12,135 bases of DNA from positions 1-12,135 of the forward strand of contig JAFGOU010000435.1 of assembly GCA_016926315.1 (NCBI GenBank), in the 5' to 3' direction. Positions 1-5,882 of the stretch are shown here, in pieces. This stretch comes from Chitinispirillaceae bacterium. Lineage in GTDB: Bacteria > Fibrobacterota > Chitinivibrionia > Chitinivibrionales > Chitinispirillaceae. The notes below the pieces were generated by a model. That model was not told the DNA's origin and searched no databases. It was given only the letters and a program-made list of their open reading frames with translations. The position numbers and the translations under genes were made by a program. The first letter of the stretch is position 1. Each line of letters opens with the position of its first letter.

Positions 1-27
1 ATGGTTATCGTATGGCTCCGCGGCATA

Positions 28-96
28 AGGTACTGTAGCTCGCAAAATATACGCTAAAAGCGTATATTTGCCTCACACAGTACCTAAGCAGTACCT
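28..96. repeat. Nested inverted repeat with an extra direct copy of its arm
   Basis: An outer perfect 9-bp inverted repeat (AGGTACTGT at 28-36, ACAGTACCT at 77-85) encloses an inner perfect 10-bp inverted repeat (AAATATACGC at 45-54, GCGTATATTT at 60-69) with a 5-nt loop. The octamer CAGTACCT occurs again at 89-96, exactly 11 bp after the copy at 78-85, about one helical turn. Three copies of an 8-mer in 70 bp is unlikely by chance. It could be a protein-binding operator, the terminator or attenuator of a gene left of the window, or a mobile-element remnant. The inner hairpin is AT-rich and has no clean T-run after it, so a simple terminator is not the best fit. Confidence 0.55.
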
Positions 97-118
97 GTTC
101 GGAATAAGCAGATCTTTT

Positions 119-147
119 TGTCATTTTGAGTGTAACGAGAAATCTTC
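119..147 (+). repeat. Degenerate copy of a dispersed intergenic repeat (TCATT-TGAG type)
   Basis: The segment reads TGTCATTTTGAGTGTAACGA and continues GAAATCTTC. From memory it resembles a short repeat of the form TCATTCTGAGCGAAGCGAAGAATCT, which recurs between genes in many environmental bacterial genomes. The ends pair: ATTTT at 123-127 with GAAAT at 139-143 (one G-T pair). Only one copy is in this window, so its repeat nature cannot be shown here and rests on recall of the family. Confidence 0.35.
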
Positions 148-377
148 CCTGATGAAATAAACGGGTAAGGCTTTCTCATCCCGTCACCACCAAGATCTAA
201 TTTTGAACCGGTGCTTAGAACTGAAAAAACGGGTTTTGATCGAAACGTTTAACATAAGTAGATCCTTATATCCGCCATTGGGAAGTTGACGATGTTGTTC
301 CAGACCTGTTGTTTGTTGGATAGGGGGGATTCCGGTAAATACCGGTCTTCCGGGATAAGGGTTCCAAACGCAAGATG

Positions 378-383
378 AAGGGA
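378..383 (+). promoter_or_regulatory. Ribosome binding site that favours the start at 393
   Basis: AAGGGA lies 9 nt before the ATG at 393. An in-frame ATG at 375 has only an AAGGG 13 nt upstream, which is too far. Starting at 393 also gives a cleaner signal peptide, so I prefer it. Confidence 0.45.
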
Positions 384-392
384 AGTTTTTGT

Positions 393-3300
393 ATGGTAAA
401 TCACTCATTCGGCAGATGGATCGCCGCGATTGGAGTTATTTCCATTGTCGCCACGGCCATTAATGCGGCGACATTCACCGTTGCAAAGGACGGGAGCGGG
501 CAGTACAACACGATCATGGCTGCCGTCAGGGTCGCAAAGGCGGGTGACTCGGTACGGATAATGGACCTGGCCACCTATGCCGAACAGGTCATAATCGACA
601 GCACGAAAACCGGGCTGATACTCTGTTCCCGGAGCCCCACGTCGTTCAGCAAACCGCGGATCGTCTACCGTGACTTGGTGAATGTCGGCCCGCGAAATTA
701 CCAGGAGTCACTCATCGACAGCCTGATCACGTTTGACCGGAACGGCGCATTGCAGATCCTGGCCGCACGAAACGTGGTCATCGACGGAATTGCCGTTGAT
801 GGGGGCGGTCCGTATTCGTTCGGCTATCCTGCCATCTGGAACAACCGGGATGCGCTTCAGCACGGCAACGGCGCGATCGCGCTCTGGATGTGCGGAGGCA
901 TTCATATCAAGAATTGCAGCATCTCCAACGCGTATTTCGGCATAAATTTCAAAGATCGTAACCAGGGGGGAATATTCGGCAACCCCAACCCTGCCGACAA
1001 CGAGCCATGGAGGGTCGTTCCGCTCTCAGGGTATGGCAAGACCGGAAACCATATCATCGAGTACAACCGGATACATCACAACTCAGTGGGTATGTTTTTC
1101 GAATCGTCCTGGGATCTCGGCAGCACGATCCGCTACAATCTTATCTATGAAAACCACCACCACTCAGACGCCTTTGCCACGGAAGTGAAAGCAAAAACCT
1201 CTGACGGCGGCAACCAGCCGGGCGGCGCCTTGATGTTCAAGGACGTCATGCTCAGCCCGCTGGCGATCTATAACAACACCTTCTGGCACAATTTTCTGGA
1301 AATGATCGGGCACTGGAAAACCGGGTATCAGCACCTGGTGTTCAACAACATTTACGGTGCGCCGTACCGGTATTTCAACGTTGAAACGATTGCCAACGCG
1401 ACCTATATGGACATTTGCAAGTGTCTGCCGAACCGGATGAACAACTGCATTTTCGCCGCGCATCAACAGGCGCCGAATCCGAGTTATGTCGCCATTTTCA
1501 ACAATTTTCAACCCCAGGCGGTCAACAACCAGATATTGCCGGGTGCGCTGGTCGTCGGCGGAACCCCTGCGTGGGCCGCCTCGGCCGACATCCGCTGGCT
1601 CGAGACCCCCTTTCTTTCGACCGACACGGCAAGCGCTAATTTTCTTGTTCCCGACTGGAGCGATCCGTCGGTCCAGAGCTTCATTATCAACAAGGGCTGG
1701 GAGGCATCCGGCGTGCGGGATCCCGATGGTTCCCGTGCCGATCTCGGCGCCATTCCGCAGGGCGGCGGCAGGGCGGTGGACGTGGCAACGATCATCCCGC
1801 CCATGCCGGTGATGTTAAGCAACACGACCAGCGGCAGCACCGCCACCGTGACCTTCGCGCTGTTGAGAAGGGGCGGCTCGATGACCGCTCCCACGATCAA
1901 GATGCACCGCTGGATCAGCAACCTTCCGTACGATAATACCGCTTGGTCGTCCAACTGGGCCGCGGGCGTGATCACCGCGGCGAATGTCAACACGATTGCC
2001 GCGCCTGCGACGCCGGTGGCGGTGGGCAGCAACAGCTACACCTTTCGCCTGCCGGTTGCGCAGACAACGAGCTATGCGTTTTTAGAGATGATCATCGAAG
2101 GCACCGGATCGAACAGCCTGCCCTATACCTCAACCGTCGGGTTTATTCCTTACCGTAAACTTGACTACTATTTTCTGGTGGAGATCCTTGACCGGAACAC
2201 GAGCGCCGTGCTTACCCAGGTCCACGCGGGAGACACCGTGGCTCTGCGCGTTCGCGCCTATTCGGCTGACGGCACCATTTTCTCGAATCCGATCAGCAAT
2301 GTTGACATCATCCTGCAATCCGGTTTCCAGTTGTTGACTACCACGACAGACCCGGCAACACCGCTGGTGGTGATCGCCTTGACCGGTGCGGCTTCGGGGT
2401 ATCGCAACAACAACGTCATGTTTACCAGGGTTCCTGTGGGTGATATCGAGATCGTTTCGGCCCGCGGTTCGTGGACCGATGGTACGAACACCCTGCCTTT
2501 CGGGTGCCGGCCCGCTATCATCAAAATCCTCCCCGGCCCGCCGGACAGCGTGGTGTTCCAGAATCCTCCCTCGGTCAAGTTCCAGGCAGCAACGCCAATT
2601 ATCGATCCGGGCATTCCCTACAATGGCCTGCTCTATGTTTACGACCGGTTCGGCAACCGGGCGGACCAGCCCACGGCGGTCAATCTCTCAAGCTTGAATT
2701 CGACCATCGGCAATATCGTGGGAACCGCGCCGGTCACCATCACGACCGACACCACCGGTTCCGGTATTTTCCAGGTTGAGGTGACCAACGGAAGCATGGG
2801 CCAGATTTTTTCTATTCGCGCCGATCTGCCGGGAAAACAGCCCGACACGGCGCGGCTCAAGGTCGGCGCGCCGCGCGACCGGTTATGGATTTTCTTTGGC
2901 GACACCGCTGCCTACGACCCGACCGTCCGGCTGCAGGGCACGGTGGGCGAGCGGCTGCCGGTGGTGATCATGTGCGGCAAGGTCGCGAATCTCGATTCAG
3001 CGGTCGCCACCGCCAATTTCACCTTTTCGGTGCTCGGCGCGACGGCGGGGCTCGAGTTTTACGCATCCTCGGCCGCCGCGACCTCCGCGACAAGCTTTTC
3101 CCTGGTGAACGGCCGCGCGACCGTATGGGTCACGAGCAGCGTGGCCATATCGAACGGCCAGTTCGCGGTGTCGCCCGACACGGTCAATACGGTCCAGCCG
3201 TCGGACCCGCGCGATAAAATATATTTTGTCAAGCCAGCGGTGGTGATCGACAGCGCGTTCTATTACACGGACAACGGCTTTGGACGTGTCGACCGCGTCG

Positions 3301-5000
3301 AGGTGTACTACAAGGACACGCTGGCGTTCGTGCCCGACTCCATGATTTTCTACTGGCCGTCGAAAATTACGCCGACCCCGAACCGCAGGGTGGTGACGGC
3401 AGCGGGCGGCGGCATGACGCTTGCCGCTGATAAAAGGCATTTGACCGTGACGCTGGCAACGCCGTTCCCTGCGGAGATCACCGCGGGCAGCACGGGCGAG
3501 AATCTCGGCGCGAGCTGGAACCGTTCCAACGCCGCGCCGACGCTGCCTGCCGAAGAGACACCCTTCAGGATCCAGGACCGCGTGGGCCCGCTTGCCATGC
3601 GCGCGCTGCTCGTGGAACGGCTCGGCGGCGGTGCGGGAACCGATACCCTGTACGTCTCTTTTTCAGAGTCCATCGTTCCGGCGTCCCTTGTCGGCGCGTC
3701 GCTGATTCTTATTAAGGCGGGAGCGGAGTCGCAGCTCACGGTTTCCGCCGCGACCGCGGCCGCGAACAACAACTACCGGCTGGTGGTCACGGGCACGGTC
3801 GCGCCGGCAGAGGGCGATTCGCTTCGCCTGCAGCCGGGCGGCCCGATTACCGATTCGACGGTCTGGCTCAACACGCCGCACCTGAGCAACCGGCCGGTGG
3901 TCATTGGGATCAAACCCGTGCCGGCGACCATTCTTTCGGCGTACTATCAGGATCGCGATGCCAACGGCCATGTGGACCACGTGGTGCTTCGATTCGCGAA
4001 AAAGGTCGCGCTCGTGGACTGTATCATTGAGCTTGACTTCGGCGTACCGCCCAAAATCGATTCGGTGGCCACCGGCAGGCTGAGTGCGGTGGTCACACCC
4101 GGGAGTCCATCCGACAGTATCGTCGATGCAAACATAGCAGGGCTGTTCACCGGGATATCCTATATCAAGACCGGCGGAAACATGAAGGCGACGGTTTCCT
4201 ACCGTTCCATTCCCGGCGAATCGGTGTCTTTTGGCAATGTCGCGGACAGTGCGGCGCCGGTGCTGATTGATTCCGCCACCTACTTTCCCGGGAAGGCGCT
4301 CAGCGCGACGGAATCCGATGCGGATACGCTCAGGGTTCATTTTTCGGAATCGATTAATTCCGCCCAATTGAAAGACACGCCGTTCAAGCTTTTCAGCGCC
4401 CTCATGGCAGCGCCGTATACGTTTACGGTTAATCCCTCCTCGATTGTTCCTGCAGGTCTTGTCAGCAATGGGGGCAGGGCGTATAAAATGATCGTTTCCA
4501 GCGGAGTGAATCCTGCCGCTATCCGTTTCCCGAGAACCGGAGACTCGCTATGGATCAATCAGAACGGCGGAATAAGGGATAGCGGCCTGGTGGTCCAGAA
4601 CAAGGAACCGAACCATAAGGTCAAGCTGTTCGTCGTGTTGAAACAGGATATCCAGATAATACTTTCTTCAAATCCGTTTGTAATAAACCAACAATTTGAT
4701 CTGGCCAATCCGAGGATCAGCGGAAGTGGTGTCGCCGTTATTATCAAGCCGCTCGGTGCCATGGGAGACCTGTCAAACATCACCGAAGCCTCGATAACCA
4801 TTTACGATGTCCTGGGCAACATCGTTCTCGAAAAAACCAAAATGAGCCAGAATATCCCCGAGAATGTCTATGCCTTCAACTGGAACGGCCAGAATAGAAA
4901 CAACCGGATGGTTGGTACCGGCACCTATGCCGCGGTCATCACCACGGTTCGAACCAATAAACAATATAGAGACCTTGTAAAGATCGGAGTCAAACGATGA
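393..5000 (+). CDS. Giant secreted beta-helix protein with Ig-like modules and a FlgD-Ig-like C-terminal domain
   Basis: A 1535-residue protein (1541 if the ATG at 375 is used). Residues 1-25 look like a signal peptide: basic start, hydrophobic run, cleavage after INA. Residues ~27-455 resemble a right-handed parallel beta-helix (pectin-lyase/NosD-like), with N-rich coil turns such as IEYNRIHHNSVGMFF and IRYNLIYEN, ending in DPDGSRADLGAIP, a common closing motif of such domains. Residues ~465-945 look like several beta-sandwich/Ig-like domains, one with the Big_1-like phrase YVYDRFGNRADQPTAVNLSS. Residues ~947-1410 hold a duplicated module. Residues ~1427-1535 resemble the FlgD Ig-like domain (IYDVLGN, then GTGTYAAVI, ending KIGVKR), often found at the C-terminus of surface proteins in Fibrobacterota and relatives, where it may act in outer-membrane export or anchoring. 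A polysaccharide lyase or binding role is possible, but I cannot identify catalytic residues. It is the first gene of the operon and its stop overlaps the next start. Confidence 0.85.
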   Translation: MVNHSFGRWIAAIGVISIVATAINAATFTVAKDGSGQYNTIMAAVRVAKAGDSVRIMDLATYAEQVIIDSTKTGLILCSRSPTSFSKPRIVYRDLVNVGPRNYQESLIDSLITFDRNGALQILAARNVVIDGIAVDGGGPYSFGYPAIWNNRDALQHGNGAIALWMCGGIHIKNCSISNAYFGINFKDRNQGGIFGNPNPADNEPWRVVPLSGYGKTGNHIIEYNRIHHNSVGMFFESSWDLGSTIRYNLIYENHHHSDAFATEVKAKTSDGGNQPGGALMFKDVMLSPLAIYNNTFWHNFLEMIGHWKTGYQHLVFNNIYGAPYRYFNVETIANATYMDICKCLPNRMNNCIFAAHQQAPNPSYVAIFNNFQPQAVNNQILPGALVVGGTPAWAASADIRWLETPFLSTDTASANFLVPDWSDPSVQSFIINKGWEASGVRDPDGSRADLGAIPQGGGRAVDVATIIPPMPVMLSNTTSGSTATVTFALLRRGGSMTAPTIKMHRWISNLPYDNTAWSSNWAAGVITAANVNTIAAPATPVAVGSNSYTFRLPVAQTTSYAFLEMIIEGTGSNSLPYTSTVGFIPYRKLDYYFLVEILDRNTSAVLTQVHAGDTVALRVRAYSADGTIFSNPISNVDIILQSGFQLLTTTTDPATPLVVIALTGAASGYRNNNVMFTRVPVGDIEIVSARGSWTDGTNTLPFGCRPAIIKILPGPPDSVVFQNPPSVKFQAATPIIDPGIPYNGLLYVYDRFGNRADQPTAVNLSSLNSTIGNIVGTAPVTITTDTTGSGIFQVEVTNGSMGQIFSIRADLPGKQPDTARLKVGAPRDRLWIFFGDTAAYDPTVRLQGTVGERLPVVIMCGKVANLDSAVATANFTFSVLGATAGLEFYASSAAATSATSFSLVNGRATVWVTSSVAISNGQFAVSPDTVNTVQPSDPRDKIYFVKPAVVIDSAFYYTDNGFGRVDRVEVYYKDTLAFVPDSMIFYWPSKITPTPNRRVVTAAGGGMTLAADKRHLTVTLATPFPAEITAGSTGENLGASWNRSNAAPTLPAEETPFRIQDRVGPLAMRALLVERLGGGAGTDTLYVSFSESIVPASLVGASLILIKAGAESQLTVSAATAAANNNYRLVVTGTVAPAEGDSLRLQPGGPITDSTVWLNTPHLSNRPVVIGIKPVPATILSAYYQDRDANGHVDHVVLRFAKKVALVDCIIELDFGVPPKIDSVATGRLSAVVTPGSPSDSIVDANIAGLFTGISYIKTGGNMKATVSYRSIPGESVSFGNVADSAAPVLIDSATYFPGKALSATESDADTLRVHFSESINSAQLKDTPFKLFSALMAAPYTFTVNPSSIVPAGLVSNGGRAYKMIVSSGVNPAAIRFPRTGDSLWINQNGGIRDSGLVVQNKEPNHKVKLFVVLKQDIQIILSSNPFVINQQFDLANPRISGSGVAVIIKPLGAMGDLSNITEASITIYDVLGNIVLEKTKMSQNIPENVYAFNWNGQNRNNRMVGTGTYAAVITTVRTNKQYRDLVKIGVKR
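3231..4634 (+). repeat. Tandem duplicated ~230-residue module inside the giant protein
   Basis: Protein-level repeat; copy 1 is about 3231-3914 and copy 2 about 3921-4634. Each copy has the same order of blocks. First is an aromatic strand with an Asp/Gly loop, TDNGFGRVDRV versus DRDANGHVDHV (the second fits DxDxNGxxD, as in dockerin/EF-hand-like calcium loops). Second is DRVGP or DSAAP followed by DTLYVSFSESI versus DTLRVHFSESI. Third is GDSLRLQPGGPITDS versus GDSLWINQNGGIRDS. The DNA copies have diverged, so this is an old duplication. The DTLxVxFSES strand recalls SbsA-like/Big_5 Ig domains. Confidence 0.75.
4986..4989 (+). promoter_or_regulatory. Ribosome binding site inside the end of the giant gene
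   Basis: GGAG lies 7 nt before the ATG at 4997, within the last codons of the upstream gene. With the ATGA stop/start overlap this points to translational coupling. Confidence 0.6.
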
Positions 5001-5827
5001 TCTCACTTTTTTGCACCCGGACGCTGCGCTGCGCCGTGATCGCGCTTGGGGTCTTTGTTGCCGCGCCGTCGGTATACGCCGCGGGCAAGTCGATCACCGT
5101 GCCGTCGGGCAAGATCAAGACCATCAAGCAGGGCCTTGCCAGGGCCGGCCAGGGCGATACGGTATGGGTCGAACCCGGCGTGTACCGCGAAAACCTCATG
5201 GTCAACCAGGGCATCACCCTCAAATCCCGGATGCTGTACAAGGCGGTCATCAATGGCGGCAAGCACGGCACGGTCGTCTCCCTTGCCCGAAAAACCACGA
5301 TTTCGGGATTTGAGATACGCAACGGGACCATCGGGGTTCATGCGAAGAGCATCGGCATCTCCGTTTCCCGCTGCCGCATCGTGAACAACTGGCAGACCGG
5401 GATCGTGTGCGTGCGGAGCCTGGCGACGATCGAAGACAACGTCATCGCCTTCAACGGCGGCTCGGGCATCCAGATTTACAACGTGAGCGCGACGGCGGGA
5501 ACCATCAATCACAATACCATTGCGTATAACGGCAACCACGGTATCGCGCTGGGCGGAAACGCGCCCGTTCCCATTGAAAACAACATCATCGCCTTTAACG
5601 AGCGGTTCGGCATTCTGATCAAGGGCAACCGCAAGGGGCTTACCATCGAGTCGAACAATGTGTACGGCAATTTCTTCGGTTCTCCCGGTCCGCCGGCCAA
5701 AAACGTCGCCATTGATCCCGAATTCGCCTCGCCGAGGATGAAAAAAGACTTTGCCGTGAAATCAAAACAGCTCAAGGGAATCAAAGGATCGGATAACGAA
5801 CAGTTCGGTATCAGGTTCATTTATTAA
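4997..5827 (+). CDS. Secreted right-handed parallel beta-helix protein
   Basis: 276 residues. Residues 1-28 form a signal peptide (MISLFCTRTLRC, a hydrophobic stretch, cleavage after VYA), so the protein acts outside the cytoplasm. The mature part opens like many pectin-lyase-fold proteins: TIKQGLARAGQGDTVWVEPG at 42-61, then YRENLMV. Regular coils follow, each of the form IxxNxIAFNxxxGIxI: about 122-138, 145-160, 169-185 and 193-208. This is the NosD/DUF1565-like beta-helix pattern. No catalytic triad or known lyase signature is visible, so it could be a polysaccharide lyase, a binding protein or a structural surface protein. The opening motif parallels that of the beta-helix in the upstream gene, suggesting a related fold and substrate. 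The ATGA overlap couples its translation to that gene. Confidence 0.85.
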   Translation: MISLFCTRTLRCAVIALGVFVAAPSVYAAGKSITVPSGKIKTIKQGLARAGQGDTVWVEPGVYRENLMVNQGITLKSRMLYKAVINGGKHGTVVSLARKTTISGFEIRNGTIGVHAKSIGISVSRCRIVNNWQTGIVCVRSLATIEDNVIAFNGGSGIQIYNVSATAGTINHNTIAYNGNHGIALGGNAPVPIENNIIAFNERFGILIKGNRKGLTIESNNVYGNFFGSPGPPAKNVAIDPEFASPRMKKDFAVKSKQLKGIKGSDNEQFGIRFIY

Positions 5828-5832
5828 TAACG

Positions 5833-5851
5833 GCGATACCCTACGTATCGC
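5833..5851 (+). promoter_or_regulatory. Intercistronic hairpin
   Basis: GCGATAC (5833-5839) and GTATCGC (5845-5851) form a perfect 7-bp stem with a 5-nt loop in the 55-nt gap between the second and third genes. No T-run follows, so it is not a standard terminator. It may protect or process the mRNA, or tune expression of the third gene relative to the first two. Confidence 0.5.
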
Positions 5852-5882
5852 GGAAGCATTATCCAGAACACCGTCTTTTCAA

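Larger units (their letters stand above)
1..392. other. Non-coding leader region upstream of the beta-helix operon
   Basis: No convincing gene is visible here. The first frame is open from the window edge to a TAA at 55-57 and might be the last codons of a gene cut by the edge, but 18 codons are too few to judge. The stretch is more AT-rich than the genes that follow. It contains the nested repeat at 28-96, the repeat-like segment at 119-147 and a small hairpin at 332-345 (CCGGT-AAAT-ACCGG) just before the first gene. I could not find a sigma70-type -35/-10 pair with good spacing, so the promoter of the operon remains unplaced. Confidence 0.6.

Noticed and set aside
1..57. Possible tail of an upstream gene or an 18-codon peptide starting at base 1
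   Set aside because: It is too short, with no recognisable motif and no ribosome site in view.
28..96. Integron attC site or CRISPR repeat
   Set aside because: The arms lack the GTTRRRY/RYYYAAC ends of attC, and there is no regular repeat-spacer array.
198..205. TAATTTTG, a match to the Bacteroidota TAnnTTTG -7 promoter box
   Set aside because: There is no TTTG or similar box about 20 nt upstream, the lineage is uncertain, and an 8-mer with two free positions is common in AT-rich sequence.
286..323. TTGACG as a sigma70 -35 box before the operon
   Set aside because: No -10-like hexamer lies at 16-18 nt; the nearest GGATAG is about 26 nt away.
184..408. 74-codon open frame on the - strand in the leader region
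   Set aside because: It overlaps the start of the giant gene, has no ribosome site I can see and no recognisable protein features; it is a chance open frame.
3663..4367. 234-codon open frame on the - strand inside the giant gene
   Set aside because: It is antisense to a well-supported coding frame with clear domain repeats. Its translation is Arg/Gly/His-rich low-complexity sequence typical of shadows of GC-rich genes.
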